Below, piece after piece: positions 14,370 through 21,930 of a stretch of DNA of 24,903 nt. Position 1 is the first letter of the stretch. Each line of letters begins with the position of its first letter. Made by a program: the position numbers and the translations under genes. The stretch comes from JBHHWH01 sp046756405 (GTDB lineage Bacteria; Actinomycetota; Acidimicrobiia; Spongiisociales; ZC4RG35): assembly GCA_046756405.1 (NCBI GenBank), contig JBHHWH010000031.1, positions 1-24,903 on the forward strand, read 5' to 3'. The notes below the pieces were generated by a model, which was not told the DNA's origin, searched no databases, and was given only the letters and a program-made list of their open reading frames with translations.

Positions 14370-15968
14370 CTATTGCCGGAATCGCGCCTCCGCCATCAGC
14401 TCGGCGGCGGCTTCCTGGCCGGCCTGGCTGCCGGGAAGGCCAGCCAGCATCCTGGCAATCTCGGTGACCCGCTCCTCGCCTTCGACCCGCATGACCGCGG
14501 CGGCACCGTCGGAGCGGCTCACCACGTAGTGACGGTCGGCGTAGGCAGCGATCTGGGGAAGGTGGGTTACGCACAGCACCTGCACGTGCTGTGCCAGGGC
14601 GGCGAGTTTTCTGCCCATCTCCAAAGCCGTGGCCCCGCCGATGCCGGCATCCACCTCGTCGAATACAAGCGTCGGGGTGGTCGCCGATCGCGTAGCCAGG
14701 CCCATGGCCAGGGCAAGCCTTGACAGTTCTCCGCCCGAAGCGACGCCGGCAACCGGACCGGGGGCCAGGCGGGGATCAGAGGAGAACAGAAGCTGAACCC
14801 GGTCAGTCCCGCGGGAGCCCGCTTCGGCGGTCGTGAACTCGAAGGCGATCCTGGCGTCGGGCATAGCAAGGTCGTGGAGATGGCCCATGGCGGCTTCGAC
14901 GATGCGGTCGGCAGCTCTCCTTCGGGCCTCTCCAAGCCGGGCCCCGGCCTCCTCAACCGCCGCCCGCGCTCTCTCTACCGCAGCCTCGATACCTGCGGCG
15001 GCTGCCACCAGTTCTTCGACCTCCTCCAAGCGTCTCTGGGCCTGCTCGCCGAAGGCCAGCACGTCGGCCACCGTGCGGCCGTACTTCCGCTTCATCTCTC
15101 CGATGAGATTGAGCCTCTCCTCTACCTCGTTCGCCCGCCGCGGGTCGGATTCGAGACCTTCGACCTGGTTCCTCACCCGCGTGCTCAGTTCAGAGAGGAG
15201 CGCCACCAGCTCCTCCCCGTCGTCAGGAAGCTCCTGAGCGGTGGGGTCCAGGTGGGCCACCTTCCTGAGCCGGGCCACCAGCTCACCCGAATCCTCCGAC
15301 ATACGTTCGGTTATGCGGAGCGAATCTGCGAGCAGTTCGGCGATGGCTTCGACGTTCCTGAGCCGCTGTGCCTCGGCCTCGAGGCTTTCGTCCTCCCCTA
15401 GTTCGAGGTTCGCCGCCGTTATCTCCGCCACCTGGTACCGCAACAGGTCCAGCTCTCGATGCAGCACAGCCGAATCCCCGCCTAGCACCTCTCGCCGGGC
15501 GAGTACCTCCTTCAGCTCCTCCCAGGCCGCGCGGTAATCCCCCAAAGCGGACCTGCCCGACTCCTCCAGCGAGCCGTCAACGAGGTCGAGGAGCTGACTC
15601 CTGCTGCGAAGCATCAGATGGCTGTGCTGGCTGACGATGTCAACAAGCCCGCTGAGACTGCTGGCAAGCGTTCCGATCGTTACCAGCTCCCCGTCGAGAC
15701 GGGCCCGGCTCCTCCCGTCTCGAGGGACGACCCTGGTCACGGTGATCTCCTCACTGTCGGCCTCGAGAAGACCTTCGACGAGGATCTCCCCGCCCCAGGG
15801 TCCCACCGCGGCAGGATCGGCTCGCTCCCCCAGCACCAGCCTCAACCCGCCGAGAACGAGGGTCTTGCCAGCCCCTGTCTCACCGGTGATGACTGTGAAG
15901 CCGGCCGCGGGGTCTATGGCAGCGTCCTTGAGCAGGGCCAGGTTCTGAACCTGTAGGTGGTGGAGCAT
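14370..15968 (-). CDS. recN: DNA repair protein RecN
   Basis: A 532-residue SMC-like ATPase in double-strand break repair. The Walker A motif is GETGAGKT (29-36), the Q-loop region is DIVSQHSHLML (110-120), long helical segments (about 140-360) form the coiled coil, the ABC signature is SGGELSR (411-417) and Walker B is TLVFDEVDAGIGG (433-445). VLCVTHLPQIAAYAD is the typical switch region. It is slightly shorter than many RecN proteins (about 550-590), within the coiled coil. The ATG shares one base with the nadK stop (TGATG). nadK-recN is a widely conserved pair. Confidence 0.97.
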   Translation of the reverse strand: MLHHLQVQNLALLKDAAIDPAAGFTVITGETGAGKTLVLGGLRLVLGERADPAAVGPWGGEILVEGLLEADSEEITVTRVVPRDGRSRARLDGELVTIGTLASSLSGLVDIVSQHSHLMLRSRSQLLDLVDGSLEESGRSALGDYRAAWEELKEVLARREVLGGDSAVLHRELDLLRYQVAEITAANLELGEDESLEAEAQRLRNVEAIAELLADSLRITERMSEDSGELVARLRKVAHLDPTAQELPDDGEELVALLSELSTRVRNQVEGLESDPRRANEVEERLNLIGEMKRKYGRTVADVLAFGEQAQRRLEEVEELVAAAAGIEAAVERARAAVEEAGARLGEARRRAADRIVEAAMGHLHDLAMPDARIAFEFTTAEAGSRGTDRVQLLFSSDPRLAPGPVAGVASGGELSRLALAMGLATRSATTPTLVFDEVDAGIGGATALEMGRKLAALAQHVQVLCVTHLPQIAAYADRHYVVSRSDGAAAVMRVEGEERVTEIARMLAGLPGSQAGQEAAAELMAEARFRQ

Positions 15969-16744
15969 CAGTCGAGGTCGAACTTGTCGCGAACCACCTG
16001 GGAAAAGGTCCGGGCGCCGAGGGTCACGAACCGTACCGGCCGCTCTCCCCGGCTCACGGTCACCGTTTCTCCCCCCTCGAGCACACCGAGGCTCACCTTG
16101 TCTACGTTGACCTTCACGGCCCGGTCGCGGCGCACCGTCACCTCGATACAGGACGAGGCGGGGAGGACCAGGGACCGGTCGAAGAGAGAATGTGACGCCA
16201 CGGGCGTCATGACCAAGGCTTCTACCCTCGGGTCCACCAGGGGACCTCCCGCCGAGAATGAGTAGGCGGTGGATCCGGTAGGAGTGGCGATCACCAATCC
16301 GTCGGCGCGATAGGTTGCGAAGCGGCCGCCGTCGATCGCCAACTCCAGATGTACCAGACGGGTGGAGTCGATCTTCTCCACCACCACATCATTGAGTCCA
16401 GTGGCCTTCCGTTCCCCGATCTCGGCGGTCACGGTGATCCGCTCTGCTACTTCGAAGCGACCGGCCACAAGCCTCCCCACAGTAGAGGCCAGCTCGGAGG
16501 GCTCCGCCTCGGTGAGGAACCCCAAGGTGCCCAGGTTGAAACCCATGACGGGAACGTCCCAGTACAGGGACTTACGGACGGCGTTGAGCATGGTCCCGTC
16601 TCCACCCGCCGCCAGGACGATGTCGGGAGCGGTGGTATCGCCGTCCACTACCTTCCCACCGGCCTTCTCTATTTCGTCGACGAGCCGCTCGGCGAAACGG
16701 CGCACATCGGTGCGCTGGGCGTGTGTTTCTAAGGCGAACTTCAT
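15968..16744 (-). CDS. nadK: NAD kinase
   Basis: A 258-residue enzyme phosphorylating NAD to NADP. Signatures are GGDGTML (47-53) with the catalytic Asp, NLGTLGFL (70-77), GLNDVVV (117-123) where many homologues have Asn-Glu, and ATPTGSTAYSFSAGGP (153-168). It is shorter at the N-terminus than proteobacterial enzymes, as in other compact bacterial NAD kinases. The start has only a weak GACGAG upstream. In mycobacteria tlyA lies between the small gene and nadK; here only 31 bases separate them. Confidence 0.96.
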   Translation of the reverse strand: MKFALETHAQRTDVRRFAERLVDEIEKAGGKVVDGDTTAPDIVLAAGGDGTMLNAVRKSLYWDVPVMGFNLGTLGFLTEAEPSELASTVGRLVAGRFEVAERITVTAEIGERKATGLNDVVVEKIDSTRLVHLELAIDGGRFATYRADGLVIATPTGSTAYSFSAGGPLVDPRVEALVMTPVASHSLFDRSLVLPASSCIEVTVRRDRAVKVNVDKVSLGVLEGGETVTVSRGERPVRFVTLGARTFSQVVRDKFDLD

Positions 16745-16775
16745 CTCGTCACCGCTGGGGAGTTGGCATCGGTGT

Positions 16776-16919
16776 TCAGCTGGACTCCAGTTCGTCGAGG
16801 ATCCGACCCAGCAGGTCAGCCAGCTCTCGGGCCGGTTCCGGCAGGGCCGCCGGGTCGAGTTCTTCGAGGCGTTCCAGCGTCGCTTCCAACTCCTCGATCT
16901 GTTCCTGGGTGAGGTCCAT
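16776..16919 (-). CDS. 47-residue Glu/Leu-rich microprotein, function unknown
   Basis: The frame begins MDLTQEQIEELEATLERLEE and continues as a second amphipathic helix (ARELADLLGRILDELESS) after a proline-containing turn (LDPAALPEPA), ending with TGA. It looks like a soluble, acidic helical hairpin or short coiled coil. It lies 19 bases after the HAD phosphatase gene and 31 bases before nadK, fully inside the operon. Mycobacteria have a similarly small gene (Rv1693) in the corresponding place, which supports a real gene; whether the two are homologous I cannot test. No domain recognised. Confidence 0.65.
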   Translation of the reverse strand: MDLTQEQIEELEATLERLEELDPAALPEPARELADLLGRILDELESS

Positions 16920-16938
16920 GCGCTTGATTATCCCCGAC

Positions 16939-17697
16939 TCAGCCGCCCAGCACCAGATCCACGGCGGCGCTCAGATCAGCTACGACATGATCCGCGAAGG
17001 AGGTGCCTTCGCCCGCTTCTGTTACGCCAGTCATCACCAGGATCGACTCCCAGTCCTCCTCGGCCCGGGCCATGGCAACGTCGGTGTCCATCCGGTCCCC
17101 GATGACCCAGGCGCTCCCCACACCGCTGTCTCGTACCAGGCGTCGCATCGCAGGGTGGGGTTTTCCCGCTACCTCCGGTTCTTGACCGGCAGCAGCGGCG
17201 ATGGCGGCGACCATCGCTCCCGCGCCGGGAACGAGTCCCGAGTTCGTCGGATAGGTGGGATCGGAGTTGGAGGCGATGAATCGGGCGCCTCCTCGAATCG
17301 CCTGGGCGGCGCGGGCGAGCCTCGGATAGTCGAAGTCCCGGTCGAGGCCGACCATCACCGTACGAGTCTCGTCGGGATGGGCCGTAGTGGCGAAGCCGAC
17401 GCCCGCCACCGCCTCGTCGATGCCTGCTTCGCCGACCACCATCACTGGCCCGTCTTCTGGGGAAAGCAGGGAAACGGCCGCCATTGCCGAGGTGAGGACG
17501 GTATGCGGATCGACCTCTACGCCGGTGAGCTGGCGGATCTTTGCGGCCACCTGTTCAGGCGTCTTGGTGGAGTTGTTGGTGACGAACCTGACCGGAGTCC
17601 CCGATTCGGTGAGCCGCCGCAGGGCGTCGGCTGCTCCGGGAACCGGTGACATGGCGCGGTAGACCACCCCGTCGAGGTCGAGGATGACCGCTCTCAC
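16939..17697 (-). CDS. HAD-IIA (NagD-like) phosphatase
   Basis: A 252-residue haloacid-dehalogenase superfamily protein. Motif I is VILDLDGVVY with nucleophile D7 and acid/base D9; motif II is RFVTNNSTKTP; the motif III lysine is in VAGKPHPAM; motif IV is WVIGDRMDTDVAMA. The cap between motifs II and III is of the C2 type found in NagD-like enzymes that dephosphorylate small phosphometabolites. The substrate is unknown; mycobacterial Rv1692, in the same position, was described as a glycerol-phosphate phosphatase (recalled). The GTG start overlaps the M20 peptidase stop (GTGA). Confidence 0.92.
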   Translation of the reverse strand: MRAVILDLDGVVYRAMSPVPGAADALRRLTESGTPVRFVTNNSTKTPEQVAAKIRQLTGVEVDPHTVLTSAMAAVSLLSPEDGPVMVVGEAGIDEAVAGVGFATTAHPDETRTVMVGLDRDFDYPRLARAAQAIRGGARFIASNSDPTYPTNSGLVPGAGAMVAAIAAAAGQEPEVAGKPHPAMRRLVRDSGVGSAWVIGDRMDTDVAMARAEEDWESILVMTGVTEAGEGTSFADHVVADLSAAVDLVLGG

Positions 17698-19013
17698 GGT
17701 GCGTAGAAATGGTCGAGTAGATGCTCGTAAAGGGTCGTGGTGCGTTGCACCGATCCGATCGAGACCCTCTCATCGTGGCCGTGAAACAGGGCCAGCATCT
17801 CGGAGAAGCTCATCTTCTCGTCGAACAGCCCCACCCCGTAAGCGACTGTTCCCTTCGGGCGCCAGAAACGGGCATCCGTGGCAACTGTCATCAGCGTCGG
17901 TACCAGATTCCGATGCCCTTCGATGTCTTCGACGCTGTCGGCGATCGCTTCCCACAGCTTGTCCCCGGCGGGGCTGGTGGTGGCTTCGGTGTCGGCAACC
18001 GGCTCGATACGAATGTCGTCTTGGGCGCTTCCCATCGCTTTTCTCAGGTGGGAGTCGACGAACCCCCCGTCCATGCCGGGCAGGGCCCGGATGTCGACGC
18101 TGGCTTCGGCCCGGTCGGCGATGATGTTCGACTTCACCCCACCGCGCATTTGGTTAGGCGAGATGGTCAAGTGGGTGGCGGCGTGGGCGTAACGAGCGAG
18201 GAGCGGGTCGAGTTCGGCTAGCTCTTCGATGGCGGTATCGATGCGGTCGGGGTCGGTGAGGCCGCTGACGAGGTCGGGACTGAGGTCGAGCGCGGCCACA
18301 AAGCCTTCCCACAGCTCGTCGATCGCCACCGGAGACGGCGTGTCGAACAGGCCAACCAGGGCCCGAACGAGCTTCTCCAGAGCATTGTCAGCCCGGTACG
18401 GAGCCGAGCCGTGTCCGGGGGTGCCGGAGGAGCGGAGCAGCCTCCAAAAGACTCCCTTCTCCCCCGTGGACACGGGCACGGTCGGTTGGGTGGCACCCTT
18501 GGGGGCCGGATAGGCGACCTCGGTGAGCAGATAGTCGGACCGGACCAGATCCCATCGTGTCTCCACCAGGGCCCTGGCGCCAAGCTGACCTCCCGCCTCT
18601 TCGTCGGCCACCGCGGCGAACACGAGATCGCCCCGGGGCTGTTTCTCCCCACGGATGTAGGGGCGGGCGGCGGCTGCCATGGCCGAAGTGACGTTGAGCA
18701 TATCCACCGCGCCCCGGCCGTAAACGAAGCCGTCGATGACCTCCGCGGCGAACGGGTCGACGCTCCACCCCGAAGGATCGGCGGGCACCACGTCGAGGTG
18801 GGGCACCAGTGCGAGGCTGGGATGGCCGGGATCGGTGCCGCTGATCCTGTAGACCAGCGACTGGCGTCCCTCTACCACTTCGAACACTTCGCCCTCCACC
18901 CCGAAGAAGTCCAATAGGGTGGCCACCGAGCGGTGTTCGTGGCCGCTGTCGGGCGTGCCGTCATTGACGCAGGCGTTGCGGATCAGGGAACGGAGCAGCT
19001 CGACGACGCTCAT
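17694..19013 (-). CDS. M20-family metallopeptidase/deacylase
   Basis: A 439-residue dinuclear zinc hydrolase of the ArgE/DapE/CPG2 type. Metal and catalytic residues are visible: H72 and D74 in LVPHLDVVP, D104 in YGRGAVDMLN and E138-E139 in AVADEEAGGQLG. GEKGVFWRLLRSSGTPGHGS marks the dimerisation-domain entry, with its conserved His. It should hydrolyse an amide bond in a dipeptide or N-acyl amino acid, substrate unknown. The ATG at 19013 is chosen because it overlaps the NUDIX stop (ATGA); 97 codons of upstream frame are Arg/Gly-rich shadow sequence. Cytoplasmic; no signal peptide. Confidence 0.9.
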   Translation of the reverse strand: MSVVELLRSLIRNACVNDGTPDSGHEHRSVATLLDFFGVEGEVFEVVEGRQSLVYRISGTDPGHPSLALVPHLDVVPADPSGWSVDPFAAEVIDGFVYGRGAVDMLNVTSAMAAAARPYIRGEKQPRGDLVFAAVADEEAGGQLGARALVETRWDLVRSDYLLTEVAYPAPKGATQPTVPVSTGEKGVFWRLLRSSGTPGHGSAPYRADNALEKLVRALVGLFDTPSPVAIDELWEGFVAALDLSPDLVSGLTDPDRIDTAIEELAELDPLLARYAHAATHLTISPNQMRGGVKSNIIADRAEASVDIRALPGMDGGFVDSHLRKAMGSAQDDIRIEPVADTEATTSPAGDKLWEAIADSVEDIEGHRNLVPTLMTVATDARFWRPKGTVAYGVGLFDEKMSFSEMLALFHGHDERVSIGSVQRTTTLYEHLLDHFYAP

Positions 19014-19408
19014 GCTCTCAGGGTTTCTAACAGGTCGTACATCGTGGGGGTCAGGGGAAGCTGATCTGCCTCTTCCAGTTTCACCCACGCCACTTCCGCG
19101 GCGTCGTCTCCGGCCTCGAGCTCGCCGCCGGTGACCCGCCCCTGGAAGTCGATGAGGACTATGTGGTGCTTCTCCGAGAGATGCTCTCCAACCCAGATCA
19201 CATCTCCTGCCTCCACCACAAGCCCGGTCTCCTCTCGCACCTCCCGCTCGGCGGCCTGCCGCAGGGGCTCGCCCCAAAGGACTTTCCCTCCCGGCACAGC
19301 CCAAAGTCCCTTCGCCGGCTCATTTCCCCTCTTCACCAGCAGGATGAGGTCATCTTCGAGCACGGCGACTCCCACACCTACCTGCGGGGGCTGGCTATTT
19401 CCTGTCAT
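19010..19408 (-). CDS. NUDIX hydrolase
   Basis: A 132-residue NUDIX-fold protein with an intact box, GKVLWGEPLRQAAEREVREE followed by TGL, matching G-x5-E-x7-REUxEExGU. Family members hydrolyse nucleoside diphosphates linked to another group, such as oxidised NTPs, ADP-ribose or sugar nucleotides. The sequence WVGEHLSEKHHIVLIDFQGRV after the box resembles ADP-ribose or MutT-like members, without settling it. It overlaps GNAT by 14 bases and the M20 gene by four. Mycobacteria have a NUDIX gene after pyrG; here it lies on the other side of recN. Confidence 0.92.
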   Translation of the reverse strand: MTGNSQPPQVGVGVAVLEDDLILLVKRGNEPAKGLWAVPGGKVLWGEPLRQAAEREVREETGLVVEAGDVIWVGEHLSEKHHIVLIDFQGRVTGGELEAGDDAAEVAWVKLEEADQLPLTPTMYDLLETLRA

Positions 19409-19871
19409 CGTGGTGCATGATTATCGAACGAGCGGCGAACCCGCTTGCCTCGAAGAAGTTCTTGGCCAGTCGGTGTCCGGGAAGAACATGGGCGTCGAAC
19501 TTAGCGATGCCCCTCTCCCGCATCCGATCCATGGCCGTGTTCAGCATGATCTCACCTACCCCCGCCTCTCGGGCCTCGGGTTCGACGTAGATCAGCCGTA
19601 CGGCAGCCAGCCTCTCTCCTCTAGCCCGATTGAGAAGCTCCTGGATCCGGACCAGGATGAACCCCAAGGGGCACCCGTCGATGCTTCCCAGCAGGACCAT
19701 GGAATCCGGGTGATCGATGGCCTCGGCGAAGGCCTCCTCGACAGGATCGGGGAGCCCGTCGGCGAGGGGCCACATCGGATTGAGGCTCGTCATCTCCTCC
19801 TCTAGGCCTGTGTACAGATGGCTGAGAACCGGAATGTCCGGGTGTGACGCTTCGGCTGCTTCGAGCCTCAT
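19395..19871 (-). CDS. GNAT-family N-acetyltransferase
   Basis: A 158-residue protein with a single GNAT domain in its C-terminal half: AVRLIYVEPEAREAGVGEIM (the acetyl-CoA pyrophosphate-binding region, R/Q-x-x-G-x-G/A form), then DAHVLPGHRLAKNFFEASGF. The acceptor, protein or small molecule, is unknown. I chose the ATG at 19871 because it overlaps the GT2 stop (ATGA), the pattern of this operon; a longer version starting at 19916 is possible but would be encoded within GT2. It overlaps the NUDIX start by 14 bases. Confidence 0.87.
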   Translation of the reverse strand: MRLEAAEASHPDIPVLSHLYTGLEEEMTSLNPMWPLADGLPDPVEEAFAEAIDHPDSMVLLGSIDGCPLGFILVRIQELLNRARGERLAAVRLIYVEPEAREAGVGEIMLNTAMDRMRERGIAKFDAHVLPGHRLAKNFFEASGFAARSIIMHHDDRK

Positions 19872-20602
19872 CCTGAGCCAAACCGTAACCGTCGCCAAAG
19901 CCGGCCCATCCCCCACAGGGTGACCAGGCCCATGGCCTCCACCACGATGCTCAGGCCCATCTTGGACCTGCCCTTGGCCCTGTCCCGGAAGGTGATCGGA
20001 ACTTCCACCACCCGGAGGCCGGCCTCGTGGGCCCTCCAGGCAATCTCCACCTGAAATCCGTACCCCGAGGCCTCCGCCTCCTGGTAGGGCAGGCGGCTGA
20101 GCGCCTCCCGGGTGAAGGCCCTGAACCCGGCGGTGGCGTCGTGGATGGGGATGCCCAGCATCAGCCGGGCATAGAGGTTTCCTCCCCGGGAGACCAGACG
20201 TCGTGCCAGGGGCCAGTCGGGGGTCCCTCCGCCGGGCACATATCGCGAGCCAATGGCAAGGTCCGCACCGGCATCGAGGGCCGCCACCAGACGGGGAAGG
20301 TCACCGGGGTCATGAGAGAAGTCGGCGTCCATCTCCACGATGACCTCGGCTCCTTCTCCGAGAGCGCGATCGAACCCGGCTGCGTAGGCGGGGCCCAACC
20401 CCTCCTTGCGGGCACGGTGGAGAACGGCGAGGAGCGCATTAGAGGCGGCCAGTTCGTCGGCGATCTCGCCGGTGCCGTCTGGTGACGAGTCGTCGACTAC
20501 AAGGGTCCGATAGCCGCGGGCTGTCACCGCGGCGGTGATGTCTTCCAGGTTCTCGCGTTCGTTGTACGTCGGGATGACGACTGTGACGCGCTCAGGCGAC
20601 AC
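19868..20602 (-). CDS. GT2 glycosyltransferase, polyprenol-phosphate mannosyltransferase-like
   Basis: A 244-residue GT-A enzyme of the DPM1/Ppm1 type, which transfers mannose from GDP-mannose to polyprenol phosphate. Nucleotide-binding motifs are TVVIPTYNERENL (7-19) and LVVDDSSPDGTG (34-45); the metal-binding DAD is at 92-94 in VEMDADFSHDP. GSRYVPGGGTPDWPLARRLVSR and a GYGFQVEIAWRA acceptor-loop region are typical of this clade. No multi-helix membrane domain is attached, only a hydrophobic C-terminal stretch. The GTG start overlaps the DUF4193-type gene by 11 bases. Other hexoses as donor cannot be excluded. Confidence 0.9.
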   Translation of the reverse strand: MSPERVTVVIPTYNERENLEDITAAVTARGYRTLVVDDSSPDGTGEIADELAASNALLAVLHRARKEGLGPAYAAGFDRALGEGAEVIVEMDADFSHDPGDLPRLVAALDAGADLAIGSRYVPGGGTPDWPLARRLVSRGGNLYARLMLGIPIHDATAGFRAFTREALSRLPYQEAEASGYGFQVEIAWRAHEAGLRVVEVPITFRDRAKGRSKMGLSIVVEAMGLVTLWGMGRLWRRLRFGSG

Positions 20603-20996
20603 AGTCTTTGCACAACATCTTGCGCTTGTTGGCGAGCTGGGTGGTCCTTTTCACCATGAAGCACAACTGGCACACGAACTCGTCCTCCTTGGGCTCCTGC
20701 GCGTCGACATCGATCGTCAGCTCAGCTCGGCGCATGGCCCGCAGCTCCTGCACCTCGTCGACGAGGAGCGCCTCGCTCACTTCGTCTTCGAGGAGCTGTA
20801 GCTCCTCATCCTCCAGCTCTTCGAGGGCCTCGGCCGTCTCGTCCAGGGCCTCGGTGGTCTCTTCTTCTTCTTCTTCTTCCACGTCGTCGTCGACATCTTC
20901 TTCGAAGACGTCAGCCTCGAGCTCATCGTCCACGGCGATGTCGTCGATGTCGTCGAGGGCCTCGTCCGGAGTGTCGGGAAGGTCTGTGGTTGGCAT
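20592..20996 (-). CDS. DUF4193-type zinc-ribbon protein with a long acidic N-terminus
   Basis: A 134-residue protein. The C-terminal 30 residues, DEFVCQLCFMVKRTTQLANK through CKDCVA, form a four-cysteine zinc ribbon (C109, C112, C129, C132) matching the DUF4193 family of actinobacteria. The preceding RRAELTIDVDAQEPKEDEF also fits that family. Residues 8-85 are overwhelmingly Asp/Glu, with a run of seven or more consecutive Glu, far more acidic than the short forms I recall. The ATG at 20996 is preferred; upstream frame sequence overlaps the lipid-kinase end. Function is unknown; a link to transcription or cell envelope has not been shown to my knowledge. Confidence 0.85.
   Translation of the reverse strand: MPTTDLPDTPDEALDDIDDIAVDDELEADVFEEDVDDDVEEEEEEETTEALDETAEALEELEDEELQLLEDEVSEALLVDEVQELRAMRRAELTIDVDAQEPKEDEFVCQLCFMVKRTTQLANKRKMLCKDCVA
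20862..20879. repeat. (TTC)6 trinucleotide repeat inside the DUF4193-type gene
   Basis: Six perfect TTC units on +, read as GAA glutamate codons on the - strand. Slippage would lengthen or shorten the acidic tract by whole residues without breaking the frame. Confidence 0.85.
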
Positions 20997-21027
20997 GTTT
21001 GGAATCTCAGGGTCTTGGCGGCGCGGG

Positions 21028-21033
21028 AGTATA
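21028..21033 (-). promoter_or_regulatory. Possible -10 element upstream of the DUF4193-type gene
   Basis: TATACT on the - strand, 32 bases before the ATG at 20996, in the 49-bp gap after the lipid-kinase gene. This is 5 of 6 to TATAAT. The sequence 17 bp upstream (TCAAGA) is a poor -35, so the promoter call is tentative. Confidence 0.3.
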
Positions 21034-21042
21034 AGCCAAGCT

Positions 21043-21059
21043 GTCTCAGATCTTGAGAC
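21043..21059. other. Hairpin overlapping the lipid-kinase stop codon
   Basis: GTCTCA (21043-21048) and TGAGAC (21054-21059) form a 6-bp stem with a 5-base loop; the stop codon of the lipid-kinase gene lies in one arm. No T run follows on the transcript strand, so an intrinsic terminator is unlikely. It may slow or partly separate expression of the two genes. Confidence 0.35.
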
Positions 21060-21930
21060 GTATCGCCGACGGTACGACCCGCCCCTCCACCGTAGTGCTT
21101 CCCACCGGGTCTCCATCGGCTTCGAGAGGCCAGACCGGATCACTCTCGATCTTGAACTCGGCGGCCACCAGCCGTCTGACTGCGCCGTCCTTCAGATGGG
21201 TGCCCCTGACGATCTTGGGGACCAAGGCCGGTGCCTGGGACTTGCGGGCATTGATGATCTGGATGTCGAGCACGCCGTCCACGAGGGTGGCCCGAGGTGC
21301 CACGTTCCAACCCCCGGCGAAAAACTGCGCGTTGGCCATGATCACAGCTAAAGCCTCGGATTCGTAGGTACGTTTTTCTGTGGTCAATCGGATCCTCGCC
21401 TGGGGAAAGCGGGGCAGCCTGGCCAGGAAGGCGAGCGGATAGCGGGCCGACCCGATCCTCCGGGTGATGCGAGGGGCGGTCTCCGCGGCGGCGGCGCCCA
21501 CACCCACCTGAGCCACATTCACGAAGAATCTCCGGCCCCAAGCACCCTGCAACGTGACCACGTCGATGTCGTAGGTTTCGTCTCCGGTGAGGTGCCGGGC
21601 GGCCGCACCCAGCGCGTGGGGTAGACCGAAGGTGCGGAGCAGGTCACATCCAGTGCCTGTGGGAAGAACTCCCACCACCGGCGTCTCGCCCATGTCCAGC
21701 GAGAGGAGCGTGTTGATAGCCAGGTTCACAGTGCCATCTCCCCCTGCGAGGGCGAAGTGGGTCCTTCCCGCCCTGGCCTCCGTTTCGATGACGGAGACTG
21801 TCTCCTCGACGCTGGCAGGGGCGATCACTTGACCGTCGACCCCGGCCGCCTCAGTCGCCTCCCTCACCACCGCAGGTTCGATGGGACGTCTCCCGGCTGC
21901 CCGGTTGACGATGACCAGCCACCTCTTCAT
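21046..21930 (-). CDS. Diacylglycerol kinase-family lipid kinase
   Basis: A 294-residue protein of the DagK/YegS/LCB5 family, ATP-dependent kinases of diacylglycerol, sphingoid bases or related lipids. The nucleotide-binding motif is ALAGGDGTVNLA (60-71), followed by GVLPTGTGCDLLRTFGLP, a variant of the usual GTxNDFAR segment with Cys-Asp in place of Asn-Asp. IMANAQFFAGGWNVAPRA and the C-terminal WPLEADGDPVG complete the C-terminal beta-sandwich signature. The substrate is unknown. The ATG overlaps the helicase stop (ATGA). Its membrane-lipid role fits the nearby polyprenol-phosphate glycosyltransferase. Confidence 0.92.
   Translation of the reverse strand: MKRWLVIVNRAAGRRPIEPAVVREATEAAGVDGQVIAPASVEETVSVIETEARAGRTHFALAGGDGTVNLAINTLLSLDMGETPVVGVLPTGTGCDLLRTFGLPHALGAAARHLTGDETYDIDVVTLQGAWGRRFFVNVAQVGVGAAAAETAPRITRRIGSARYPLAFLARLPRFPQARIRLTTEKRTYESEALAVIMANAQFFAGGWNVAPRATLVDGVLDIQIINARKSQAPALVPKIVRGTHLKDGAVRRLVAAEFKIESDPVWPLEADGDPVGSTTVEGRVVPSAIRLKI

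Noticed and set aside
21043..21059. The hairpin at the lipid-kinase stop as an intrinsic terminator
   Set aside because: No T run follows on the transcribed strand.
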